Source of the DNA: Bog-950 sp964631835
GTDB lineage: Bacteria; Bacteroidota; Bacteroidia; Chitinophagales; LD1
Reading direction: 5' to 3'
Assembly: GCA_964631835.1 (NCBI GenBank)
Contig: CAZWAD010000001.1
Span: forward strand, 372,001-436,000
Length of the DNA stretch: 64,000 bases
The first letter of the stretch is position 1. Each line of letters starts with the position of its first letter. The notes beneath the pieces are model-generated. The model did not search any database and had not been told where the DNA came from. It saw nothing but the letters and a program-made list of their open reading frames with translations. The position numbers and the translations under genes are program-made. Below, one piece after another: positions 35,441 to 43,757 of this stretch.

Positions 35441-37093
35441 ATGAGCAAAACTCTACGACTGTTATTTGCCGCCTCCGCAATTTTCTTCTTCCATAATTCG
35501 GTAAGGGGGCAAACCCCTCCTTTTCCCGAGTTTGTTTTTCACCACTGGGTTTGGGAAGATGAAAGCACCCAGCAAAGCGCGCTGCAACTCGTGCGCGATT
35601 ATCAGGCGCGCAACATACCGGTGGGCGCTATAATTATTGACAGCCCCTGGGAAACCGGCTACAATACTTTCGAGTGGGACACTTCGCTTTACCCTAATGC
35701 GCAAGCAATGGTTGATTCCTTTCATGCGCGAGGGGTAAAAGTTATTGTATGGATTACCACTGCTATTAATACCGATGTTCCCGAACTTTGGAATTATGCC
35801 GATTCGATGGGTTACTTTATGAAAGCCAATGCCAGCGGTGGTTCGGCTGTTGTAAACTGGTGGAAAGGTGATGGAAGCATGATTGATTTTTTTAACCCTG
35901 CAGCAGTGGCCTGGTGGAAAACACTGATGGACAAAACCCTTACCCTCGGCATTGACGGCTGGAAATGTGATGGCACCGATTACTCCATTATTCTAGGCGC
36001 AACTTACTCACCGGGAGCGGGGCGTACCGTTTCGCGCACCGAATATTCGCACGCTTACTATCGTTTGTTCCATGATTACACCCGCCAGCAGCTCGGTAAC
36101 GACCGCGCTAACATGTCGCGACCGGTTGATAATTACGGATATACTTTCCTTACCGACCCTAACCTGGTTGCTTTTACTCCTCGCGACATTTGCTTTGCTT
36201 GCTGGGTGGGCGACCAGGATGCTACCTTTAACGGCATGAAGAATGCCTTGAACAATATGTATCAGAGCGATGTAAATAATTACCTTGCCTTTGGCTCCGA
36301 CATAGGCGGCTACCGCGATGAACCGGTGCCGAACGGCAGAAATAAAGATGTGTTTCTGCGTTGGGCTCAACTGGGCGCTTTCAGCCCGCTCATGGAAAAC
36401 GGGGGAGGAGGCGAGCACCGCCCCTGGATGTGGGACGCGCAAACCGAAACTATTTATAACAAGTTTGTGCGTTTGCACCATGCTCTTATTCCTTACTTTA
36501 TGCAGCAGGGTGACTCGCTGTTTAATGCCACACAATCGCTCATGCAGTTTTTCAACAGTACCGACTACCGCTTCATGCTTGGCAGCGATATTTATGTAGC
36601 ACCTGTGCTAAGTTCTTCCAACTCAATAAGCACCGGAACTTTCCCGGGCAGCGGTACTACCTGGGTTTATTTGTTTAATAACACCCAGACTTATCAAAGC
36701 GGCACCAGCAGTCTCCTCAATATTCCGCTCGATGAATACCCGGTTTTCATTAAGTCAACATCTCCTCTGCTGCCTCTTCTCGACAGCGTTATCAGCAGTG
36801 TTACCGGAATTGTATCGCTGAATGAGAACCAGTATCCGGTTACGGTTTATCCTAACCCGGCAATGGATGAAATTCAAATCTCAGGTTTGGACTTCAGCGA
36901 TGGCGATGAATACCGCTTCAATATATTCGATGTGGTGGGAAGAAGTTTGCTGAACACAAGTGTAAGTAACGTGAACACAAGTGTTTCGGTTGGCAACCTG
37001 GCAAACGGAGTTTACTATTATACAATAACCCACACAAAGGCGGTATCATCTGCTTCGAAAAAAATATCAGGCAAGGTAGTAGTGCAGAAGTAA
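35441..37093 (+). CDS. glycoside hydrolase family 31 protein with type IX sorting domain
   Basis: 550 residues. Signal peptide at residues 1-22 (ends VRGQ). The catalytic barrel starts with HHWVWEDES and IIIDSPWETGYNTFEWD. The family 31 nucleophile region is GIDGWKCDGTD with Asp177. FGSDIGGYRDEP and RWAQLGAFSPLMENGG follow, as in family 31 enzymes. The last 90 residues (YPVTVYPNPAMDEIQISGL ... LANGVYYYTIT) are a type A sorting domain, so the enzyme should be secreted by the type IX system. Alpha-glucosidase or alpha-xylosidase-like activity is likely; the substrate is not readable. It is shorter than most GH31 enzymes because the N-terminal beta domain is missing. Confidence 0.88.
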   Translation: MSKTLRLLFAASAIFFFHNSVRGQTPPFPEFVFHHWVWEDESTQQSALQLVRDYQARNIPVGAIIIDSPWETGYNTFEWDTSLYPNAQAMVDSFHARGVKVIVWITTAINTDVPELWNYADSMGYFMKANASGGSAVVNWWKGDGSMIDFFNPAAVAWWKTLMDKTLTLGIDGWKCDGTDYSIILGATYSPGAGRTVSRTEYSHAYYRLFHDYTRQQLGNDRANMSRPVDNYGYTFLTDPNLVAFTPRDICFACWVGDQDATFNGMKNALNNMYQSDVNNYLAFGSDIGGYRDEPVPNGRNKDVFLRWAQLGAFSPLMENGGGGEHRPWMWDAQTETIYNKFVRLHHALIPYFMQQGDSLFNATQSLMQFFNSTDYRFMLGSDIYVAPVLSSSNSISTGTFPGSGTTWVYLFNNTQTYQSGTSSLLNIPLDEYPVFIKSTSPLLPLLDSVISSVTGIVSLNENQYPVTVYPNPAMDEIQISGLDFSDGDEYRFNIFDVVGRSLLNTSVSNVNTSVSVGNLANGVYYYTITHTKAVSSASKKISGKVVVQK

Positions 37094-37096
37094 GTT

Positions 37097-38350
37097 TCAC
37101 AAAAACAAGTGGCTGAATAAACCGTCTCTAAGTTTCGGCTCAAACCAGGTAGACTTAGGAGGCATAACATTTCCGCTGTCGGCAATATCCATTAGTTGTT
37201 TTAACGAAACAGGATAAAGTGCAAAAGCAACTTTCATTTCTCCGCTGTCAATTCTGCGCTGCAATTCCTCCAGCCCGCGAATGCCGCCAACAAAATCAAT
37301 CCGCTTATCGGTGCGAGGGTCTTTAATGCCGAGAAGCGGAGCCAGAATATTTTCCTGCAGAATCGTAATATCCAGAACTCCAATCGGGTCGGTTTTAATT
37401 ATCTCCGGCTTAGCTTCAAGTTGATACCATTTGCCCGAAAGATACATACCGAATTGATTAGGCTGCCCGGGTTTAGCTGTAACCGCATCATGCTTTGAAC
37501 TTTGAACTTTGAACTTTGAACTTATCCGGGTTAGAAATTCTTCATCACTCATACCGTTCAAATCTTTTATCAGCCTGTTATAGTCCATAATCTTCAACTG
37601 GTTATCGGGAAACAAAACCGAAAGGAAAAAATTGTAGTCCTCGGTTCCGTTATGCGAAGGATTTTGCCCGCGCATTTTCTTCCCCACCTTGGCAGCCGAA
37701 GCTGTGCGGTGGTGTCCATCGGCTATGTATGTAAACGGAATTTCGTTTTCGAAAATGGAAACGAGACTTTGAATTTTATCATCGTCCCTCACCACCCACG
37801 CCCTATGCTGAATTCCGTCTTTCGTCAGAATATTGTAAGCCGGTTCAGTGGCGGAGCTAACCTCTTCTACAATTTGATTCACCGAATCATTTTGAGGATA
37901 AGTGAGAAAAATAGGACCCACATGTGCTTGCAAGGTTTCCATGTGCTCAATACGGTCTTGCTCTTTTTCGGGGCGGGTGAGTTCGTGCTTTTTAATCACA
38001 CCATTGAAATAATCTTCCACGCTCGAGCAACAGACCAACCCCGTTTGAATATGCCCGTGCATGTTTTGCTCATATATATATAAGAAGGGATAGGCATCCT
38101 GAAAAAGGATTCCGTCTTCCATCATCTTGTAAAAATTATCGCGGGCTTTTTCGTAAACGGGTTTCGAGTGTTCGTCAACTCCTTCAGGGAAATCAATTTC
38201 AGCGCGGCTTACATGGAGGAAAGAATACGGATTGCCGGCAGCCATTTCGCGGGCTTCGTTCGTATTCATTACATCGTAAGGCGGTGCCGAAACCTGAACG
38301 GCAAACTCCGGCTGCGGACGAACCGCCATGAAAGGTTTGATAATTGCCAT
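37097..38350 (-). CDS. DUF1015 family protein
   Basis: 417 residues. The conserved start IKPFMAVRPQPE ... SAPPYDVMN, the later ERP-like acidic segment and IADGHHRTASAAKV are typical of DUF1015, a family found in many bacteria with no proven function. Cytoplasmic. Near residue 280 the coding sequence contains four exact copies of a 7-bp unit (37493-37523). A change in copy number would shift the frame there. The gene is 24 bases downstream of hemW on the same strand. Confidence 0.88.
   Translation of the reverse strand: MAIIKPFMAVRPQPEFAVQVSAPPYDVMNTNEAREMAAGNPYSFLHVSRAEIDFPEGVDEHSKPVYEKARDNFYKMMEDGILFQDAYPFLYIYEQNMHGHIQTGLVCCSSVEDYFNGVIKKHELTRPEKEQDRIEHMETLQAHVGPIFLTYPQNDSVNQIVEEVSSATEPAYNILTKDGIQHRAWVVRDDDKIQSLVSIFENEIPFTYIADGHHRTASAAKVGKKMRGQNPSHNGTEDYNFFLSVLFPDNQLKIMDYNRLIKDLNGMSDEEFLTRISSKFKVQSSKHDAVTAKPGQPNQFGMYLSGKWYQLEAKPEIIKTDPIGVLDITILQENILAPLLGIKDPRTDKRIDFVGGIRGLEELQRRIDSGEMKVAFALYPVSLKQLMDIADSGNVMPPKSTWFEPKLRDGLFSHLFL
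37493..37523. repeat. four-copy 7-bp tandem repeat inside the DUF1015 gene
   Basis: CTTTGAA is repeated four times without error, followed by CTT. On the coding strand it reads TTCAAAG and encodes SSKFKVQSSK. Because 7 is not a multiple of 3, copy-number change alters the frame. Confidence 0.9.
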
Positions 38351-38374
38351 GGTAAAAAATTTGGGCGCGTGAAA

Positions 38375-39505
38375 TTAGGATAATTGCTCTTCGTCAATAA
38401 ACAATCTGGCGGCAATAGCATCGGCAAAAAATTTTCCCTCATCGGTGAGTTTCAGAACGCCATTTTCGAAAGTATAATGTGATGAATTGACAAACTCCAG
38501 ATTTTTCTGTATTAGCTTGATAATCGGTAATTGGTAACTGGTAATTGTCAACCCCCACATCGTCCTCAATGAAGTCATGATTTTCTCATTCACTTTTTGC
38601 GCTTCGGTTAAAATCTCCTCTTCAAAATTGAGTTTATTCCTGGAAATCGAATTGATGTAGTCAATATTGTTTGCCACATTCCACCTTCTCGCATCGCCAT
38701 TGAAGGAATGAGCTGATGGACCCAGCCCGAGATATTTTTTCCCGAACCAGTAATTGGAATTATGAACGGCATACTTCTTATTCTTCGCAAAGTTTGAAAT
38801 CTCATATTGCTCAAAATTGTTTCTGCGCATTTCCTCCATCAGTATTTTGAATTGCCGCGCTGTTCGTTCTTCGTCAACCGGAAGACTTTCTCCCTTCTTA
38901 ATTTTTCTTTCCAAAGATGTTTTGGGCTCGACAGTCAAAGCATAAGATGAAATGTGCGGAATATTTAAAGAGAAGGCGATTTCCAAACTCTTTCTCCAAT
39001 GCTCATTGTTCATGGTTGGAGTTCCGTAAATGAGGTCAATGGTTATGTTCCCAAAACCCGAATCCTGAACCCGCTTAATGGAAGCAAGCGCTTCACCGGA
39101 GTTATGGACGCGGTTCATATAAAGCAAATCTTCATCAAAAAAAGATTGAACACCGATGGAGAAACGATTTACTCCTAACTTACCTAATGCCCTGATAGTT
39201 TCAGTATCTTTTAAGTCATCAGGATTTGCTTCTATGGTAAATTCCTGAAGAGAGCTCAAATCATAAGCTGCGTTCAGTTTCTCAACTATCAACCCTAAAT
39301 CATCAATGGTCAATTGTGTCGGAGTTCCTCCGCCTAAGTAGAGGGTTTCAATTCTTTCAGCTTGCAGGTAATCCTGTGTCCTTTCAATTTCTTTAAGAAG
39401 GGCATGTATAAACTTGTGTTTATTTCCCCGCGAAGTGGAGAAATAAAAATTGCAGTAATGGCAAGCCTGACTGCAAAAAGGGATATGAATGTAAATGCCT
39501 GCCAC
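38375..39505 (-). CDS. hemW: radical SAM haem chaperone / coproporphyrinogen oxidase-like protein
   Basis: 376 residues. The radical SAM cluster motif C-x3-C-x2-C is at Cys11, Cys15 and Cys18 (HIPFCSQACHYC). LYLGGGTPTQL and FSIGVQSFFDEDL follow, as in HemW, now thought to deliver haem rather than oxidise coproporphyrinogen. The C-terminal HemN-like segment has GPSAHSFNGDARRWN. A short repeated phrase encodes ITSYQLPIIKL near residue 325. Its start at 39505 is divergent to the BamA-like gene at 39560. Confidence 0.92.
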   Translation of the reverse strand: MAGIYIHIPFCSQACHYCNFYFSTSRGNKHKFIHALLKEIERTQDYLQAERIETLYLGGGTPTQLTIDDLGLIVEKLNAAYDLSSLQEFTIEANPDDLKDTETIRALGKLGVNRFSIGVQSFFDEDLLYMNRVHNSGEALASIKRVQDSGFGNITIDLIYGTPTMNNEHWRKSLEIAFSLNIPHISSYALTVEPKTSLERKIKKGESLPVDEERTARQFKILMEEMRRNNFEQYEISNFAKNKKYAVHNSNYWFGKKYLGLGPSAHSFNGDARRWNVANNIDYINSISRNKLNFEEEILTEAQKVNEKIMTSLRTMWGLTITSYQLPIIKLIQKNLEFVNSSHYTFENGVLKLTDEGKFFADAIAARLFIDEEQLS

Positions 39506-39559
39506 GGGAAGAAATAGAAATCGGTTATTTGCGTTTAATCTATCTTAGTTCCGGTAAAG

Positions 39560-41332
39560 ATGCGCGTTGCGGCTACAATTCTATCATTTCTTCTGCTGAA
39601 ATTTTCCTTCAGTCAGAATAATCATTCAGTTCAGATTATTTCAGCCGATAAACCCCCGGAGTTTTTCCAAAAGAAATTTTCGTACAAAACCAGTGTGAAA
39701 GACTCCGTTCAGGCAAATGCCGAAACCGTCCAGTTGCTGAAAAAGCTTCGTTCATTCGGATATCTCGCATCGTCCATTGACAGCACGGCTTCTGACTCCT
39801 CGCATACCTATATATATATGTATGTTGGAGAGAAGTTTGAAAACCTGGTTTTGCAGAACGGTAATGTTGACCCCGGGCTTTTAGCAACTGCCGGAGTTAA
39901 GAATGCCATGTCAAATGGGAAAACTGTAAATGCCCCCGGGGCAGAATTGGTTAAAGCCAAGCTAATTCGCGAATGCGAAAATTCAGGTTACCCTTTTGCC
40001 AGCATTAAACTTGACAGTTTTGAAGCGAGCGGAAATTCGATTGCGGCAAAATTATTTTTGCAAAGGAATGAGTTGATTCGGTTTGATTCCATTCACATTG
40101 TTGGGAAAACGAAAATCAAGCGCGCATTCCTAAAAAATTATCTCGGCATTAAACCGGGCAAGCCATACAACGAAGCAAACGTAAAGCGTATTACTCAACG
40201 GATTAACGAGTTGCAGTTTGTAGAAACTATTCAGCCGCATACGGTTGAGTTCACTAACGGTAAAGCAAAGGTGAACCTGTTTTTGAAAGACAGGAAAGCA
40301 AGTGACTTTGATGCGTTGATTGGTTTTCTTCCCGGCTCATCGGGGCAGAAACTTTTGATTACCGGTCAGGCGCATATCCGATTAGTGAGCTTATTCGGCA
40401 TGGGCGAAGATTTCTTTCTGGAGTGGAAAAAGCTTCAACCAAAAACGCAGCAGCTTGATGTGCGGCTTTCTTATCCTTATTTGGTCGGACTGCCGCTTGG
40501 TATCAGTGCACGCTTTGAACTTTATAAACGCGATACTTCGTATGTTGACCTGAATGGCGACTACGGGATTCAATACCAGATTATAGGAAGCAATTATCTC
40601 AAAGCTTCATTCCGCCAGCAAATCACCATTGTTACGAATATTGACACAGCGTATATTAAGCAAACGCGCAGGCTTCCTCAAAACCTCGACATTAACAGCA
40701 ATGAGTTTGCGCTTGAATATTTTTTGCAGAAACTCGATTACCGGTTTAATCCAACCTCGGGTTATGTTTTGAAAGTAAACGGCTCGGCCGGTGTAAAGCT
40801 GATTAAGAAGAATAATAACATTGTTGAATTGCGTGATGAACTAACCGGAGGGGATTTCGGTTTTCTGTACGACACCACGCGCCTGAAAAATTTCCGAGGT
40901 CAGATTGGTTTGTCTATTGAGAAGTACTGGAGGCTGGCATCCCGGCATACGATTAAAACTTCTCTTGACGGGAGATATTTGTACACGCGCAATATTCTCT
41001 TCAATGAAAAGTTCAGGTTAGGCGGAATGAATTCGCTTCGCGGCTTCGATGACCAGTCAATTTTTACACCGTACTACGCCATGGCAAACCTGGAATACCG
41101 GTTTCTGCTTTCGAAGAATTCGTACTTTAGCGCGTTCTTTAATTCAGCAGTTGTGGAAGATACAAGAGCAGGAAAGGGTCCGGTTGATTTTCCTTTCGGG
41201 TTCGGTGCCGGAGCCGCACTGGAAACCAAAGTCGGAATTTTTGGAATTACTTACGCCATGGGAAAACAGTTAGACAACAAGATTTCATTCAAGTCGGCAA
41301 AAATTCATTTCGGTTACGTCAATTATTTTTAG
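39560..41332 (+). CDS. BamA/TamA-like outer membrane protein
   Basis: 590 residues. Signal peptide at residues 1-18 (ends FSFSQ). Residues 25-240 contain POTRA-like domains (FDSIHIVGKTKIKRAFLKNY is a typical POTRA strand). The C-terminal half is an Omp85-type barrel with the conserved RLGGMNSLRGFDD motif, and it ends in the aromatic strand KIHFGYVNYF. Relatives insert or move proteins across the outer membrane. It shares its stop codon base with the start of the DUF4271 gene (one-base overlap), so the two are coupled. Confidence 0.85.
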   Translation: MRVAATILSFLLLKFSFSQNNHSVQIISADKPPEFFQKKFSYKTSVKDSVQANAETVQLLKKLRSFGYLASSIDSTASDSSHTYIYMYVGEKFENLVLQNGNVDPGLLATAGVKNAMSNGKTVNAPGAELVKAKLIRECENSGYPFASIKLDSFEASGNSIAAKLFLQRNELIRFDSIHIVGKTKIKRAFLKNYLGIKPGKPYNEANVKRITQRINELQFVETIQPHTVEFTNGKAKVNLFLKDRKASDFDALIGFLPGSSGQKLLITGQAHIRLVSLFGMGEDFFLEWKKLQPKTQQLDVRLSYPYLVGLPLGISARFELYKRDTSYVDLNGDYGIQYQIIGSNYLKASFRQQITIVTNIDTAYIKQTRRLPQNLDINSNEFALEYFLQKLDYRFNPTSGYVLKVNGSAGVKLIKKNNNIVELRDELTGGDFGFLYDTTRLKNFRGQIGLSIEKYWRLASRHTIKTSLDGRYLYTRNILFNEKFRLGGMNSLRGFDDQSIFTPYYAMANLEYRFLLSKNSYFSAFFNSAVVEDTRAGKGPVDFPFGFGAGAALETKVGIFGITYAMGKQLDNKISFKSAKIHFGYVNYF

Positions 41333-42174
41333 TGACAGCAAATTTTTTCTCTGTTTTATTTCTGTTCTGTTTTTCAAGTGTTGTTTCAGCTCAGCTTTCC
41401 GACTCCATAGTTTCGTTTCCGGATTCAGCTTCTGCGGTTCGCTACCAGGAACTGAGCAACCGAAAACCATTTCTGCAAAGCGGGCAAACTCCTGTTCAAT
41501 ACGATGTGCAGCAGCTAAATCCTTCCAAAAGCAAATCGCTTGTTCTGGTGCTCATGATGGGTTTGCTCGGATTGGTAACAGCGGTAAAGGTGGCATTCGG
41601 CAAAGACTGGGAAGAATTGTTTCAGTCATTAGTCAACCGGAACATAGCGCAGCAAATTTTCCGGACACAATCGCAGGAAATTTCTTTTCCTTCTTTTCTT
41701 CTTCATGTCAATTTTGTGGTGGTAATGAGCCTGTATGTTCAATTTGTTACGGAAAAATTTTTTCATGTTTTATCTTTCGAAAAATTTTCCGCAACACTTT
41801 CTCTCATCTTTTTATTCACATTTTTTTACATAGCCAAGCTGACTGCAACAAAGTTCATGGGTGCAGTGTTTGAGCTGAAAGAGGAGTGTTCAGAATATAT
41901 ATTTATTTTTTCATCCGTTTGCAAAACAGCAGGACTGACGCTACTTCCCGCGCTGTTTATTTTTTATGTAACACCGGAGAAATATTTTGTTTTTGTTTTT
42001 GCTGTCACGGTTTTTCTTTTGCTGTTTTTTTTCCTGAATCTGATTTGGCAGGGGTTATCCACAGGCTACAAATTGTTGTACAGAAGCGCATATCACTTTT
42101 TTATTTACGTTTGTGTTGTGGAAATATCACCGATATTTCTACTGTTTAAATTGTTAACCAAAACAATTACTTAA
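41332..42174 (+). CDS. DUF4271 family membrane protein
   Basis: 280 residues, GTG start overlapping the previous stop by one base. A signal-like N-terminus is followed by about six membrane segments, the last near residues 250-272. This family regularly sits directly before uroporphyrinogen-III synthase in Bacteroidota, as here; the function is unknown. The stop (42172-42174) is two bases before the ATG at 42177, which supports that ATG as the true start of the next protein. Confidence 0.85.
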   Translation: MTANFFSVLFLFCFSSVVSAQLSDSIVSFPDSASAVRYQELSNRKPFLQSGQTPVQYDVQQLNPSKSKSLVLVLMMGLLGLVTAVKVAFGKDWEELFQSLVNRNIAQQIFRTQSQEISFPSFLLHVNFVVVMSLYVQFVTEKFFHVLSFEKFSATLSLIFLFTFFYIAKLTATKFMGAVFELKEECSEYIFIFSSVCKTAGLTLLPALFIFYVTPEKYFVFVFAVTVFLLLFFFLNLIWQGLSTGYKLLYRSAYHFFIYVCVVEISPIFLLFKLLTKTIT

Positions 42175-42176
42175 CC

Positions 42177-42406
42177 ATGGCAACAAAAAAGAAAGCCGCA
42201 AAAAAGGCTAAGAAGCCTGCGAAGAAGAAAGCCGCAAAAAAAAAGTAAGTAAGCGCGCGTCTTCAAAAAAGTCTGCACCGAAAAAGGCTTCTTCTTTAAA
42301 TAAAAAGAGAGGCAGGCCGATTAAAGGCAGCAAAACATCCAACAGTAGCAGCACTCTCAAAAAAAAGGCTGATGCGATATCACCTGAAAAGAGTGCTGCT
42401 TCTTTT
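42177..42406 (+). other. lysine/alanine-rich leader of uroporphyrinogen-III synthase, split by a -1 frameshift site
   Basis: ATG at 42177 opens a 23-codon frame (MATKKKAAKKAKKPAKKKAA, then KKK) ending at a TAA at 42246-42248. A run of nine A (42236-42244) followed by G precedes that stop. In the zero frame this reads A AAA AAG, the same slippery heptamer as in E. coli dnaX. Shifting back one base continues without interruption through another basic stretch (KRASSKKSAPKKASSLN, then KKRGRPIKG, similar to an AT-hook) into the uroporphyrinogen-III synthase frame. The shifted frame has no ATG, GTG or TTG before 42407. Real frameshift, polymerase slippage and sequencing error are all possible. Confidence 0.7.
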
Positions 42407-43246
42407 TTGTCCCCACCGGTAACAGCCAAACCGCAAATCGTTATCCCCCAGCGGAAGGAAAGAAACTACGAAGAGCTGATTTCGAAAGAACCGAAAACAA
42501 AGTTCAAGCATATTTTGGTGGCGCAGCCAGCACCGGAAGGACCCAAGTCGCCATATTTTGATTTGGCGGCTGCATATAAACTGAAATTTACTTTTTATCC
42601 TTTTGTAAGAGTGGAGGGGGTTCCCGGTAAAGAATTCCGCAAGCAAAGGATTATTCTGAACGATTACAGCGGGATAATTTTTACGAGCCGGAATGCGATT
42701 GACCATTTTTTCCGCATTTGCGATGAGTTGCGCGTAAAGATGAGCCAGGAAACAAAATTTTTCTGTACCTCGGAAGCTATTGCTTTGTATCTTCAGAAAT
42801 ATACGCAGTACCGTAAGCGCAAAGTTTTTTTTGGCGACATGAATAATAACAAGGAACTGCGGCTGCTGCTGATGAAGCACCGCGATACTACACGCTTCCT
42901 TTATATATGTGCCGAATTACGGAAAGATGAAATTCCGGCATTCATGCAGGCAAATGATTTCAACTTTGCCGAGGGAATTATGTACCGCACCGTACCGGTT
43001 GACTTAAAACCGGTGAAGCCACAGGAGTATGACATGCTTATATTTTTCAGCCCGAGCGGAATTCATTCGCTGTATCACAGCTTCCCGAAATTTAAGCAGG
43101 ACAAACTGAAAATTGGCGCGTACGGAAAAACAACAGCCGATGCTGTTCTTGACAAGGGGCTTAAACTGCACCTGATGGCTCCGCTGGTTCACTCGCCTAC
43201 GATTGTTGTGGCGCTTGAAAATTATATTAAGCAGTTGGGGAAGTAA
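42407..43246 (+). CDS. hemD: uroporphyrinogen-III synthase
   Basis: The coordinates give the core frame from the TTG at 42407; the natural start is probably ATG 42177 through a frameshift. The core matches the Bacteroidota form of the enzyme: KHILVAQPAPEGPKSPYFDL near its start, FYPFVRVEGVPGKEF, IIFTSRNAIDHFF, CTSEAIALYLQ and a final IFFSPSGIHSLY / AYGKTTADAVLD region. It cyclises hydroxymethylbilane to uroporphyrinogen III in haem synthesis. It acts in the cytoplasm. The DUF4271 gene is directly upstream. No other haem synthesis gene is near except hemW. Confidence 0.9.
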   Translation: MSPPVTAKPQIVIPQRKERNYEELISKEPKTKFKHILVAQPAPEGPKSPYFDLAAAYKLKFTFYPFVRVEGVPGKEFRKQRIILNDYSGIIFTSRNAIDHFFRICDELRVKMSQETKFFCTSEAIALYLQKYTQYRKRKVFFGDMNNNKELRLLLMKHRDTTRFLYICAELRKDEIPAFMQANDFNFAEGIMYRTVPVDLKPVKPQEYDMLIFFSPSGIHSLYHSFPKFKQDKLKIGAYGKTTADAVLDKGLKLHLMAPLVHSPTIVVALENYIKQLGK

Positions 43247-43482
43247 CTGAGCCGCAGTTTCACTTTTATTTTTTTTTGATTGCAGCGGGATTTGCTGTGG
43301 TTGTGCTTCTGATTGTTAGAGTTGCATCAGCGGGGCATCGGGAAATTAGGGCATTGGGGAGTTAGGACTGGTGGGACGGATGGGACATTTGGAATTGAGA
43401 GAATGTGAGAATGGAATGCTGTTAGCCAAGGTCACTAAGACCTGAATAATTTGCACAGGGGTTGCTAAGTGTCTCCATTATT

Positions 43483-43690
43483 GTTCTTTTGGCTTGAACC
43501 AAAAGAACGAAAAGTTCAAGGCTGTGAGGCTTCAGGCTAAAAATTATTTCAGAAACCTAAACTGCACAAACTTGTGGCGCTGAGCGCGAGCAAAGCTATG
43601 GGGAAGAATAGCGTGCGCCACTTCGGACAGTGTGCAGTTTTTAACGGTTTCTTGCATAATTTTTTTAACGCCCGAATCCTCAAGGCCGGG
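43483..43690. repeat. long imperfect palindromic element in a 510-bp gene-free region
   Basis: A perfect ten-pair hairpin GTTCTTTTGG / CCAAAAGAAC (43483-43508) is followed by a long imperfect inverted repeat. Paired blocks, from outside in, are: GAGGCTTCAGGC with GCCCGAATCCTC; AAAAATTAT with ATAATTTTT; AGAAACC (43551-43557) with GGTTTCT (43646-43652); AACTGCACA with TGTGCAGTT; GTGGCGC with GCGCCAC. The loop is about 34 bases. A minus-strand frame of 71 codons over this region is probably only a by-product. The preceding part, 43247-43480, is G-rich filler with repeated GGGA/ATTGG words and no gene. Confidence 0.7.
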
Positions 43691-43757
43691 AGGGGGCACG
43701 AAAATATTTTGAATTGAATTGAGAATTTGATTTATTTTTAATGCTAAATCCCCAACC

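Noticed and set aside
42055..42063. TTATCCACA, a perfect DnaA box
   Set aside because: A single copy inside the DUF4271 coding sequence, without a cluster or AT-rich unwinding region; most likely chance.
42177..42248. A free-standing 23-residue Lys-rich peptide
   Set aside because: Possible, but the uninterrupted basic frame after a -1 shift into HemD makes a split leader the better reading.
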